Shown one piece after another: positions 1 to 13,674 of a stretch of DNA of 64,000 nt. Both the position numbers and the translations under genes were made by a program. The DNA is from Tetracentron sinense (lineage: Eukaryota; Streptophyta; Magnoliopsida; Trochodendrales; Trochodendraceae): the NCBI GenBank assembly GCA_015143295.1, contig JABCRI010001378.1, positions 1 to 64,000 of the forward strand, read 5' to 3'. Position 1 is the first letter of the stretch; each line of letters starts with the position of its first letter. A model generated the notes under the pieces. It worked only from the letters and a program-made list of their open reading frames with translations, made no database searches and was not told where the DNA came from.

Positions 1-3000
1 CCTATTATAACACGATCCAGCAATTGACTGGTGGGTTAGTAACTCCAATATTGTGGAGCAAATGATCTGGGACAATAAATGGCTTCTTGCTTTCTTAAAA
101 GGTCTTTCTCCATCGTTGAGCAGAATGTAGTAGTGAAATGAATAGTGAAATGGGATCTCCCCATCCATTTTATAGGATGAAGGACGCATAATGCATTGTC
201 GACATAGAATATAACCTTTGAAGTTAAAAAGCAAATTGCAATGCAAGAAGAACGCAGTTTCTGACTTCTGTATCACTATAACTTCATTCATAAATTCTAA
301 CACCCCCCCTATTCCCTCACCACAACCGCTCTCTTTTTCTGTTAACCAGAATGTAAGATTTCTGACCCATTCACCCTGTACTTGTGTGGTGCTTTTTTTA
401 AACAAGAAAACAGCTCCCTCCACTCGTTAATGGAACTTCTTAAAACATTCTTTGTAACATTTTGAGAGACTGTAATCAAGTTAATTTGTTTTATGCAGGG
501 CTTGAATTTCTCGATTCAAAATCAAATGGCAAGGGCTTCTTGGGACACTTCTTTTGTAACCACCCCATGCTAAATCATACTTGTCAAAAACATCCTTAAA
601 GAAGATAGTTTTATGCACATAATCCGTCGAAAAAAAAAAAAAAGGATTCAGGCATGCTTGCTCCATTATGGACATACCGCAAAAAAAAAAAAATGTGTCT
701 TTTAAGAAAACGGGAACCATATTTCGCGATCTTCATATAAAGTTGAAGCCACATGATCCCCAACTACATCACCCTGATTCAATCTACCAGGCTTTTTCAA
801 GTCATCACTTTTAAAGAGGTAAACAGCTTACTCATGCCATTTAATTGCTTAACAATCACGCAATTCCAAAATTTCTCGGAATTTTTTGCATGATGTTGTG
901 GTGAAACAGAGGATTCATTATGATGAGCTCTTGGGAATATCTCCCCAAACTGCATTTGCAAAGCCGTACATTGGTCGTAATGAGAGTTGTGAGAGCGTAC
1001 TGACATACATGCCAAAGCCCTTGCCCGTGGGAATAACCACCAAAACTACGAGCCATGGTTCACTGCAAGGAAACCACCAACCCGCAACACAGATTGCCCA
1101 TGGTGGTTACTCCAACACAAGGCCATGAGCGGAAAAACTCATATTTGTTGAACAAGAATGGTAGTGTTCAATGCAAATTACATCACAAAGTAGCCCCTAT
1201 GCAGCCTATGCCTGAGCATCAGCCAGAACACATTCCTTACATATCCTTCATCGTTTGTACATCAAGTAAAAGAAGGTCGGATCCGGGTCAACTGCATGCG
1301 ACAAACTGTAATTAATAAACGGCTTGTGTATCTCTTTTCTAAAGATTCAACTGCCTTTATTTGTACGATCACTGTAATCACTGCCCTGGTTTTCATCAAA
1401 AGTTGAGCTTGTCCCACACCTCCAGCATCTATGTGAGAATTGTTCGGCACAACTTCACCGGTCTTCCCCTTCGCTTCACAATCTGACTGCAACTTCTTTT
1501 GGGTTGTGGGCTAGCAAAAGGACTCTAAGATTGTGGTTGTGTTCAAGCAACTTCAACACCCTCAACTTTTTGAATCATTAACCTAAATCTTATTCATTGC
1601 TGGACAACCATGTTCATTTTTTCCGGCTTTTGATGATTTGCTTTGTTTTCAATTTAAAACCCTGGGCAAACACAACAAAGTACTGCACCAATACTTCTCT
1701 TTTGTATGACGTCTGAAGCATGAAGTTTTCACTCTGATACCAAAATCCGATTTTCCATGCAAACAATAAATAATAATTATAAGCATCATGTAATGTAAGA
1801 CTCAAACTCCAAACACAAAGCAGGGGGATAGATTCCTTTCTTTCCATGACTTACACCCATTTTGATCATCAGACTCTGTTTTTGTGTACAAAATCTCTTT
1901 CATCTTAGCTTCATGTGTCTTCATCCTCAAAACACTTGCTCTCTATTGACGAAACGAACTCCATCTGAACACAAATCAAACACCATTTCATATAAAAAAA
2001 AATTATTATAAAAAAAAAAAAGGGTATCAATTAGCAAATACAACATAATTAAGATAAATTAACAAACATATGTTTCTTCATCGGACCTCTTCTGCTATTC
2101 CAAAAAATTTTTGTTTATTATTTCTTAAGAATATGTAGTACCCATTTCCCGTTGGTTAGTAAATATTGTATCAAATAAAAAGTTGGTCCTCACTTGAATC
2201 CTCAAACTAGGTTCTAATCTTTCACTGTAGAGCTTTCTTATGGGAAAAATACAGTTTTTATTGAATTCAATGGGGGGGGCCCATATTGATTAACTGTACA
2301 GATATTACAACAGATTTTGTGTAAATCGCTCAAGCCTCCAATATCAGCCCCCATAGTAAATAATCTTGAACTGCCCAATCCAGTGTTTAATACATGAGTC
2401 ATGAATAGAGAAGCACAACTAAACAAGACTTAGCATCCCCATGTGACTACTCTTGAAGCCAAACCATTGTCCAGTAGATGATTGAAATAATTTGAAAAGA
2501 AACAACCAAAGAATGCTCAGTGAAACTTTCACAGAAATATTTGGCAAGTAGGATGCTGCTCAAGTTATCAGCAAAACCGTCTTTCTCTACCAGCCTGTAA
2601 CGAATTAGGAATCAACTGCAGCAGTCTCCTACTGAGGAGAGCCTATCCTTGCACGCACCAGTTAGCTAGATTTTACCTTGACCGCGGGTTCTTTTCATTC
2701 TCCTACAATTTAAATTTACCCCAAGATTCTAATTCGGCTTTTTTTTTTAAAAGTTTATTATATTAGTTTTTCATGTGTCTTTGCAGTTTGCACGCACCAG
2801 TTAGATCATCGGGCTAGCCTTCCTCTGCATCAAATACTCTACAGTCCAAACCAACAATATGGCTTGAAATACTGAGATACCATCAAATTCAAGAAAAAAA
2901 AAAAAAAAAAAGGTCAATTTTTCTTTCATTTCATCTTCAAACTAGAGCTGAATAAATGACAGTTTCAGTACATATCGTTTCATAGTGTTACCAAAACCTG

Positions 3001-3750
3001 TCTAAATGAGTTACAGCAAATTTCCTAGAATCTATAACTGATGCATTCAACCCTAAAATCTCAATACAATGACCTTGTAACAAATCCTATAAGCCTAAAT
3101 AGAGAAAATATTAGGTCTAAACTAGCTCCTGGGTGGTTATTTGATAATCAGTTCTAATATTCATATATATATTCCATCATAGAAGAAGAACAGAAGAACC
3201 AGAGAACATTTCCATGCATCCATTGTGATTGAAATTCATCATCATAGTACATCAAAGAGATCAAAACCTTTGATGAACCCTAGATCCCATACTGAAAAAA
3301 GACATGATTTTTACCTGAAAATAAGGGGAGAAACTAAATCAAATGAGATTTCAGAAGGTCTTACAGTGATTTTGAGATTTGGATTTCGCCAGAAGGTTTT
3401 GTTCCGGTCAGAGATGCAGAGAGTTTCCCACGTTTTCTGTCGAAATATGAGAGTTTTTTTTGCCCTTTCTCTCTTTTTAGGTTTTGTTATGATCCTTTAT
3501 TTTCTATATTTTCAAATACTCCCCTAAATGCAAGGGGCATCTAGGCCTTTCAAAAACCGCCCAGGGTGCCCAGAAACCCGGGGGTGTAGCCAACCGTAAA
3601 CCCGGAGGTCTCAACGGTCGATCCTGAGCTCTTATCAATATCGGTTGTATGGATTGGGGATAGTCCTAGTAAACATGTGGAACTAGTTTAAGTTTTTAAG
3701 GCTCAGGATATTTACCTTTAAAAAAAAAAAAAAACAAACAAACAAACGAG
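1..3750. other. AT-rich region with no recognised gene
   Basis: I see no assignable gene. A 34-codon plus-strand frame at about 26-127 (ending in TAG) faintly resembles a copia gag fragment (FLKGLSPSLS). A minus frame at 481-720 has coding-like composition (KTIFFKDVFDKYDLAWG) but contains two runs of Phe from poly-A tracts, and I do not recognise it. Homopolymer A runs occur at about 630, 680, 2010, 2895 and 3720. The segment at 3,200-3,450 read on the minus strand resembles a transcript leader, without proof. Confidence 0.35.
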
Positions 3751-5999
3751 GGTGTCAGACACACCATAGGCCTGTCCCAATGGTTGTGTGTCTCCCTTTG
3801 GGGAGGTGTGACTTGAGTCTTGGTGTGACATTGGGCTCCCACCATGAATGTTAACCCGCTTAACCCCTAATCTAGATAGATAAATGATTAGAGCCTATCG
3901 AAAAACAAAAAAACAACAATGAGGCCCCAGCCCTCCTACGAAGGCCCAACAATGTAAGGCCCTCTTACCTTGGAGCCGGGCTAGGGCTACCGTGCCCTAT
4001 CCTCCGTGGCCCAACCTTCCATTATCTATTATATTTAATAAATATAGTATATATTAAATACATAATTATTAATGTATTTAAAATTTTTATTATTAAAATT
4101 AATTATTAATCTTATTATATAAACTTTAAAATATTTTGATTTTAGGGGTATAGTGGTAATTCACTAACACCCTCTCATATAAAGCCCTAAACCTAACCTT
4201 AATCTCAATCCTAATTGAATTTCTCGACTCATCCCATCTTTTACTCTCTCTGGTTTCACTCTATTACTCAGTTGCTTTCTGATTTCTCTCTTTCAACTCT
4301 CTGATTTCTCTCTCTAAAGAGTCTAAATTATAATCTCTCTCACAATTCTTTGATATGTTTTTTATGTTACATTGGCAATCCCAAGCCTAAATAAAGGATG
4401 AGGGTTTTAAGTATAGGAAAAAAAAATCAGCTAAATTGATTCCAAAAAACTTTTTCTTCGATTTATTTTGGTCTGGCCCTTAAGGACATGGCTAGGGCAG
4501 GGGCAAAGGCCCATGTCCTAAAAAGTGAGGCAGAGCTAAGGTAGACCCTAGCTTGCCCTTTGACAGTTGGGGGCAATTTTGCGCGCAGTTTGGTCCTCGG
4601 TGGGGGTTAGGGGGGGGGGGGGGGGGGACCATCACAAGCCCAACAAATTAGCCTGCCAAACTTTTTTTTTTTTTTTGCCTAACTCAACTGACTTTCACTC
4701 AAGGTGCCCAAGCGAAGCGAGGGTTCATTTCTCAATCCTAACCTCAAGTTAGGCCGAGGGTGTTTTTGTGGTCAGATCCTCTCTCTGGGGGTTCAGTGTC
4801 ACCCTAAAGTTGCATCAAAGCACAAAATTTATTGTAATATAACACACCCAAGTCTTGTATTTCGGGATCCCTGTTGTCAAAAAAATATTGAACACAGGAT
4901 GATCTCCTTAGACCGACTCAAAAGAGGTTATGGAGAGACTAATTCAATAAACTATGAACATTAGTTCACGTGGATCCACTTATGAGTTAGTAAAGGAGGT
5001 GTCGCAAAGCTTTCCAGCCAAGGACTACTCCCTTTCAGGGTTACCAAGTTTGCTACATGCTATAGCGAAGCGTAAACCGAGCGAACCCGAACTGGTTCGT
5101 GGTTCGGTTCGGTTTCGTTCTTGAAATTCAGTGAAGTACACAGTGGTTTCAAAACAATCTTAGTCTGTCAAATTTTTTATTCAAATAATGATATTTTTCA
5201 TTCGATTCGACAAATTTATACTTTGAGTTCACAAACCGTTCATAAAAATATATTTTTAAAATTATTTTTCAAATAAGTATTTGTAATATTTTGTTTACAT
5301 GCTTAAAAGATATATATTTTTATAATATAATATAAAATATATATTTTGTTTTACATGCTTAAGTGATGAACTAAGCTAACGAACCAAACTAAAAGAACCT
5401 AAGTGAACCGAAAAACAAATTATCTCATCCTACCCCTAACGAACCGGGCTCACTCTAGAGTGGTGAATTACAAACCACGAACCCGAATTCGAACCGAGCA
5501 AACTGACGAACCAGGTAACATTGGGTCCCTTCAGTATCCGCACAGACCCACTCAAATTTTCCTTAAGGATACCAGGGTAAGTAGAGGAGCTGGACTTGAA
5601 CACACAACCACAGGGAGCAAACCTAGGACACTAGCAAACCACACCAACCATTGGTGGATGATATAATTCCATTGTGAAATAGACATTTCAAGTAAGAGTG
5701 CCTAATGTATTTTTTGAAACACAAGGAGGTCTATGTGTATTTTCGTCAAACCTTAGGGGTGTAAATGTACTTTACCCAAAATGATTTCAGGATAATTTTG
5801 AAAGTTTTTAAACTTTTTCACATTACATCAACAGGTTTGGCCAACTGATGGAAGGGATATAAGTGTCATTAGTTAGAAAAGTAAGTGTCTAACGTTTTTT
5901 CTACAAATTCAGGGGGTTTATGTATCTGGGAGAGAGTTGTGGGGGGGGGGGGGGAATAACATTTTTGTTTTTTCTAAACACCATAGTTAGATTGGGAGA
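3751..5999. repeat. Mixed repeats, no gene
   Basis: Contains a possible SINE-like segment (about 3,755-3,900, GTCCCAATGGTTGTGTG), AT-rich DNA at 4,030-4,140, a G homopolymer at about 4,609-4,628, and another G run at about 5,941-5,954. Between about 5,040 and 5,530 both ends are rich in GTTCGG/CCGAAC motifs in inverse orientation, suggesting a degenerate hAT-type MITE. About 5,500-5,660 looks like an antisense SINE. No open frame resembles a known protein. Confidence 0.35.
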
Positions 6000-6466
6000 G
6001 AAGAAAAAAAAACAGTAGAACTGAAATGAGTTTACTTCCGCATCAACTGCAAAGCCATGCATCTTGCAGATAGCCATTTAGTACAGGCCATGTTCTGAAC
6101 ACATGGTCATGCTGGGCAATTTCTGGGTGGCACCACTAGCTGATCCTAAGTTGATCAGCAATCTGCTTTGGAAGATCAATAATATTACCAGCAAAATTAC
6201 AAACAAAAAAATCCAAGTCCAGTTTTTTTTGGTTGTTAATCTACAAATTCTAGTTAGAATACGGCTATTTGCAAATATTTGGAGCTGGTCCTCCACCCGG
6301 ATGGGTAGCCAGTCTGCAAAATGAGATAAATTCGGTGCTGAGCTTCACGACAGAAGCTGTAATAAAACGGTACATGGAACAGTGGATTACGTTCTTCCTT
6401 CCATTTCTTCTACCAAAACATGAAAAGATGGTAGCACAGCCCCTTAATAACCATCTCAGTGCCCTC
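6000..6466 (-). other. Presumed FPG1 3' UTR and flank
   Basis: No coding family is recognisable here. Reading frames of 70-84 codons on both strands overlap each other and look random. The stretch directly follows the FPG1 stop codon, so the 3' UTR probably lies within it. I could not fix a poly(A) site. Confidence 0.4.
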
Positions 6467-6823
6467 CTACTTCTCACTTTTTTTCGACACTGTACTTTTT
6501 TTAGTCACTTTGAGTTTCTTTGATGTCTCCACCTTAGTTTGTCTATCCTTGGTCACATTTGTCGTAGTCTTCCCCTGGTCTCCATCTCCATTTTCATCAT
6601 CGTCGCTTTCCTTAGATTTTCGTTTTGCAGGAGGCTTCTTATTTCCACCTCTAGTTGTTTTCTGGCCTTCCTTCAACGTTGCTCCTTTCTTCTCCACATC
6701 CTCGCTTCCTGGTTCTTCTTCATCATCTACATCTCTTTTAGATGATTGTTTTCTCGATCTACCTGGTGTCTTCCCTGCTTGTGTTCCAGTTAGCTTTTGC
6801 AACTCTGGTACATATGCTGTTGT
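6467..6823 (-). CDS. FPG1: FPG1 exon 10, C-terminal tail and stop
   Basis: 118 codons plus TAG. It starts TTAYVPELQKL, then becomes a low-complexity basic/acidic tail rich in Lys, Ser, Asp and Glu (for example KKPPAKRKSKESDDDE). This is typical of plant FPG C-termini and likely carries nuclear localisation signals. An 82-bp intron separates it from exon 9. Confidence 0.93.
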   Translation of the reverse strand, partial: TTAYVPELQKLTGTQAGKTPGRSRKQSSKRDVDDEEEPGSEDVEKKGATLKEGQKTTRGGNKKPPAKRKSKESDDDENGDGDQGKTTTNVTKDRQTKVETSKKLKVTKKSTVSKKSEK

Positions 6824-9800
6824 CTAAAATGAAGGAGATGAGCCCAATTAGATCAATAACTCAGCAATCCAAACCATTTAGAAGGCAGGTTATAGAAAGA
6901 CATACCCGCCCGCCTGCATTGATGAATTCGATTATTTTCCCTGCCACACATTCACATTATTATTTTTTTTCTATTTGAGCTAATCAAAGGTATGCTGAGC
7001 TAGAAAGGAGAAAGCATGCTTGATATCTGAATACCATAAAATCATTACAACTAATTCATAGCTTGGACGGTATATAAGCTTGTATAGTACAACAAAAACA
7101 TTTATTGGTATTGAACTTGAGAAGCGGAAGCATGGAAATGGGAAACTACTACGAATTCTACTGTCATGGGAATGTGTTTTCTTTTTATTCTTCAGAGACC
7201 AATCCCGGGTCACAATGATATAAATAAATTAGCTGACATAAAAAAACAAGAGAAGGAAGTAAAAGAAAGAATAGCAGTAGCACTAGCAGAAGATGCAGGC
7301 TTAGGGGCCATTTGGCATCAATTCTGGTGATTCTCTCATTTTGGAACCTATTTAGGTTTGGTTATAATGAAATATGGTTTTGAACCTAATAACTTTGATC
7401 ACTGAATATACACTTGGATTAGTGGTTATATAATAATTTCTATTTATGTACATGGCATACTAATAGCTGTAAATGATTTGAATAGAATCATGAAATTTAA
7501 GAATAGCTTAAAAGCCAATTTGAAATGAAAAATATGGGTGAAGCATATGTAGCCTAATAATGTATGCAATGTTGTGTTCTTGACCAGATCTCAGTTTTGC
7601 AGTAGGTCTGATTAGGAGATTTCAGAATAATCTTGGATTACCACACTGGATAGTTGCAAAATGTGTATTGAGATATATATACAAGTACATTAAACCATGA
7701 GTCAGATGGTTTGAAAGTTGTGGGATTCTGCGAAGCAGATTTCACAGAAGATCATTATGATAGAAAATCCACCTCAAAATATATATTCTTGATGGGTGGT
7801 GCGGCCATTACTTGGTTAAGTAAAACGCAAGGATGTGTTACTAGATATACTATGGAAGCGGAATACATTGCTTGTAGTACTTTAATGCTTCACTTTTTAG
7901 CACTCACCAACTGTGGTTAAGATTCACTCACCTATAGATTCAAGTAATCCAATCAGGTTTTTTAGAAAAAAATAAATAAATATCCTAAATTTAATTTTGC
8001 TAAGCTTAACCAGGGTTAAAGGAGTGTTAAAAGGGACACGAGGACATGACGGTAAGTTAAGCAACGGACCCCGAGGTCCGCTAATCACCACTCAAAAATA
8101 TACTTTACAAACGGACAAAAAGACGAGATGACCCACAAACTTAGCCGTAATTTTTTTTTTCGGCGGCTGCACCCTCAAACCACCACACCTCACTGTTAGC
8201 CCCCCCGGACGAAAATCCTAGCTCCACCCCTCACTGTATGGATAAAGAGATTCTTAAATGACTTAAGAATTAATGTAATAACTGATAGACCTATTCACAT
8301 ATATTGTGATAATGAGCCTGATAAAAACCATTAAAAATGAGGAAATTGGTCCAAGAGGTAAACATATAGAACTGCAAATGATGTGATTCAGAAAAACCAT
8401 ATCACAATTGTATACATTTCCACTAAGGAAATGGTTGCAGATCCTTTGACCAAACCCATTGGTACTGAAGAATTTAGAAGGCATGACGCATGTAGCCTCT
8501 ATGGGTTTGATATAGAAACATCTCGAGCTTATAACCAAGTGGAAGATGTTGGATATTGAGATTGTGTGGTTACAAGCATTCGATCAAACGGCTATGATTG
8601 TTGATAGGTAAATCTAACCTCAATTATATGAATTCCCACATGCATCACACATCATTACACATGCATTCATGTTTTTCAAATATACTATATGGTATCTATT
8701 TATATTCAACTCCATACATTCATTTGTGCATAATTTAATGTTAGTATTGTGGGACAAAGATCATCAGATCATCGCTGTAACAAAAAACTTCATTTTTTTC
8801 AAAAATTCGCGAATTATTTGCACATTTTTGTTTTGCCGAATTATTCTCCGAATTATTTGCAAATTTTTTGAATTATTTGCGAATTTTCTAAATTATTCCC
8901 GAATTATTTTCTCAAACTTGGCAAAAAACTACTTATTTTGCATATTTTTTAATCAAATTGTTCGGTTTATTTTTATATTTATTAATTTATTTTTTATTTG
9001 TTCCGAATTTTTCCGAACTTGACATTGCCGAATTATTCCCGAACCCCGACTTTGTCACTATGGACAAAGATGCTTTACTACAGTACTACCCAAAGAAAGA
9101 TTGTATAACAGATTTTTACCCAAAAAAAGGCAAGAAATTACAGTATCCATGGCTTATGTATTTAATGCAGATCATAGATTTATAATAGTTGTAGGTTTCG
9201 CAAAGAGATAAAGGGCAAATGAATAATTATGATCATTTGCAGCATGAACTAGAAAAAGCTAATCGAATAGCTAAGAAAATCACAGGAGAAGAAGATATCA
9301 AATAAATAAACATGAATGTTACAAAGAACCACATAATAATGATGTGTATCAAGGTGATTCCAGCTAGGATGGACTGTAATGTATATTAAGGTGAATCCAA
9401 ATACCGAATATGTGAATGATGCGCATACAAATCCTTTAATCAGATATGATATGAGTGAGTGATCTCCAAGTTGCACATCAGGGAACAGCCACTTAGGGAT
9501 TCCATGCAGGTAGAGAAGAACAATGCAAGAACTACCATTTCTGATAGTCACTTCCAAGGTTTAGAGGATGGTGAGACTATATTGTTTTGATGGGGAAATA
9601 TCAATTAAACGTTGTGCCATGAAAGATTATGACTTAAAAGTCAGGAGCCAAACCATCAACAAATGCCTTGCCAGGCTTCTTTTCGCGAGAATGAAAAATC
9701 CAATTATTAGGAAACTGAATACTATCTGCTCCAACTTCCACTGCTTTTTCAATGACCTGTAAAATCAATTGATTTGATTTGTCAAAATGATCATAGATTT

Positions 9801-12800
9801 TAGAACACTATCTTACCATTCACTTTTCCAGTCATTTTGCCCCACCGAAAATGAAACAACCATTCAATTGGAAAGCGGCTGCAGTCAGCATCAACTTCAA
9901 CTGCATACTGAATAACCTACAAGTATTGTCCTCTATTTTTGCCATAAAGATCAAAGGAAACACATGTTTCTCCAAACGAAATTTCTAAAATTGCAAGCAA
10001 ACTATCCAATAAAGAACACTACCACGCACCTCTTTAATGCACTTATGCAAAGTTTCACAGCTCTCTTTGGACAAGCTGGCAGCAATTTGCAGCGGATGAA
10101 TTCTTGCCTGCAAGGAAATGAAAGAATGATAGTAATTAACATTGAACACTTCATTGATTGAAAGAATGAACCTTACAACTATGACAGTTTGTACGATTGG
10201 CATAAAAACTCTGGAAATTTTGACATGATAAAGCAAAACTCAACACAATCATACCATTAACTAAATGTTATGACATGCTTGCTACAGCTACTTTTTATCT
10301 GCCTAAAGCAAATGTCCATATTTCTTAAAATTTTCAATTTGCAAAGTCTCCTTTCTTTTATACAGGAAAAAGGGATGGGACAAAGCCAAATCAGGCTGAT
10401 AGGGATTCTGCTTATTAATAACAAAGTCATTGGGTAATAGCTTTCATTTGGAAAAAATGGCCAAAAATTTGGAGTATCCTCAACAAATTTAATAAGTATA
10501 CTCCATATAACATATTACCAATCTTTTGACAAAGGAAACAGGTAATAGCTTTCATTTAGAAGAATTGACCCGAAAATGCTTAGATGCTATAGAATATTTG
10601 GGCTACATAACATAAGTAGAGGGACACCACATAAAAATTATCTGTTAATTGTTATTGTGATAACTAGTGTAAGTCATCATACTGCCCCAACCATTCATGA
10701 GGAGACTTCTGGATATATAAGAAAGCTATTGTGGATGAAATTGTTTATTTTACACTGCAGGTCAGCAACTGGATTGGAAATATTTGTAATGGTTGCTCCA
10801 AGGCTTAAAATTAAGGATTTAAGAATTAAGTTATCAAATAAAAGAAGTTACGGAAAGTCCACAAAGGATCTGCTAGGCTGTGCATTATATAAAATATGGT
10901 GTGTCCATTGAATAAAGAATTAACAAATTTTATAGCTCTCTGTATATAACCGGCTAATTTTCTTCATCAACTGATACTTCTAGCTAAGATATGAAAATAA
11001 AGTTGGATAGTACATCAAGTTTGAAGAAATCTTGGCAAAAAGATGAGGTAATTAATTTTTTTTTTTTATAGCCTCAAACATGGATGTGATCATGTGAATG
11101 ATAAGAATTCACATTTGCAACTACAACAGAGTGAGCAACTTCTCAGAGGCATTGAAAGAAAAGGGGAAAAATTAGCACATCATTCAAAGTTAATTTTTTC
11201 TTGATCAGCCCAAGTAGAAGTATCTAATTGTTTTTAAATCTTCTTATCCTTAAAGATTGAAATTTGTTTCCGATTTGGCCTCAAATACAAAGAGCAATGC
11301 ATGGCCACTGTATGCTGAAAACAACATTTTTTCCATCAGTAATTTTCTTAGAAAGACTTTTTTTCATGTTCTTTCTTAAGTCTTAACATGAATGCAAATT
11401 TCATTATGAGGTCACACGGAGAGAATTGATGACAAAATTCAGATGTTGCAATCTTAAGAACCGACCCTTTTATTCATAATATGAATATTAGAGATCATCA
11501 AAACCTGATATTAGTATAACACTCTTGATATACTAGGTGACCAGAAAAATATTTAGAATAACTTTCTTCATTCTTTTATAACATGTTACATGCAAGCAGG
11601 GCGGAGCAAAAAAATTTTTCTTGGGGGCCCAAGTACATATATCAAGTATTAATGGGATTGGGGTATGGGCCTTGGGGGTTTGGGGATGTAGGCCCCAAGA
11701 AATTTTTTTTTTGAGTAATGGGTCCATCATGGCCATAAAATTCATTAATGTTGCATTCCAAAAAGGCGTCCGGTAACAAGAAAATTAAACATGGGCCTTC
11801 CCTTTTCATAGAGTCATTCTATAAATAAAATTATGGAAAATGCTTAACTTACCACGCATTTCCACTATGTAACGAAATTCCGGCCTTCATTGGTTCCTGC
11901 TGCCCACCTTTTTAATACCCACTAACTGTGGTTAAGATTCACTCACCCCTAAGGTTCATCCATATAACCTTGGTTTTTAAAAATAATAATAACTATAAGT
12001 TGATTAAGCTTAACCACGGTTAAAGGGCTAATCACTACTCTAAAATACTATATTTTTATTTACTTTTATTTTTATATTATGAAGATTTTTTTTCTCACGT
12101 GCAATCCATGTTTAGTGGAACGCCCACATCTCCCCTGCTTGACACATGTTCCTTTTAACACCCATTAACTATGGTTAAGATTCACTCACCCCTAGAGTTT
12201 ATACATCTACCCTTGGTTTTTATTTAAAAAAATTAACTCCTAAGATAATAAATCTTAACTAGGGTTAAAATGGAGACATAAAGAATCAATCCCTTTAAGT
12301 TATACATATAAAAAAATTACCATATTTTTTGGGGGGGGCCATATAAAAAAATTTACCATATTTTATGGGGGGGGCACTAAATACAAATTTTACATATTAT
12401 ATATATTTTTTAAATTGTATATATAATATAGTGAACTTTCAAAAAATTCGGGGGGCCATGGCCCCCCCTCGCCCCCTAGCACTGCCCCTGCATGCAAGAC
12501 TATAACTTTATTTGATGAGGGGCCTTCTGATTTCCATAGCCTTGTCAAACATCATAAAAAGAGGCTTCCATTTAAATTTGTTAAACAAGATTACAAACTT
12601 ATCAAGGGAGTGGTCAACATGAGTCAAACAAAGGACAAACCACACGATTTGCAGATATTTATATATGCTGAAGGAAGTAGGATATTTTAATATTCCAAAA
12701 AAATTAGGAGATATTGTTGGGATTTAAATGTTTCTTTAATAAATTTTAAAAGTTTAATTTTAACAAAAGAGTAATAGGAAAGTAGGATAAAGCATACAGA

Positions 12801-13622
12801 TGTATATTTGAGGTGATGTATTCATAAATTTTGTGTCGAAACTTTTAACAATCTAAACATATAGGCTTTAGAAGGTCTTTTGTGAGTTTCAAAATGTTTA
12901 GGCCCTATATATGAGGAAAAGGTTATGAGTTTATTTTTGGTGTAAAGGAGAAGAATCTGTTAAATAGATTCTTTGCTTTGAGTTTTTCCAGAGACACCCC
13001 TCTACTTTTCTAGTTTTACATTTACATTTACATTATCCATTCAAAAATCAAAATGAAGTAAAAAGAAGTAAAACAATATAGTGAAAAGGATGCCAATTTC
13101 CTCAATGATGAGCATACACAATCATGGTTCAAAATATCGATATTGAAGGGTGTATCGGTCAAGAGAGTTCAAGATACGTATTGTGGATACGCTTTGACTT
13201 GCCAGAAAATTTAAAGATATGCTAAGAAATGCTTGAATACGCAAGGAATAACTTGCATTTCTTGCATAAAACCTCTTTTAAAGAAAGATTGGCTAAAAAC
13301 AAACTAAATTAAGCCCTAGTGATATTTATAACCATACATATGAAAATTAAGAATCCTAAAAGTTAAAAAGTCATCAGTATTTGCATTTCCTCCCTTATCC
13401 TTTTGGATATGAGTCCTCGAAGTTGTCATCAATCAGTAAACTCGTCATCATCATCAGAACCACACTAGTCCCAGCCCCACTCGGCCCAACCTTACTCTTG
13501 TAAGGATATTTTGGGCATGCTATATTTATTTAATCTTTATGTAATTTGTCTGTCCAAGGGTATTTAAGTCACCCCACAATTATATATATATTAAAAGTCA
13601 AGGAAATGGGGTGTGATTCATT

Positions 13623-13674
<52 letters not shown>

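Noticed and set aside
481-720. Minus-strand 79-codon frame with coding-like composition
   Set aside because: It depends on two poly-A tracts read as Phe runs and I cannot place it in any family.
4609-4628. Long G homopolymer (also about 5,941-5,954) as a possible functional G-quadruplex
   Set aside because: Pure homopolymers are common slippage or assembly products; no associated gene.
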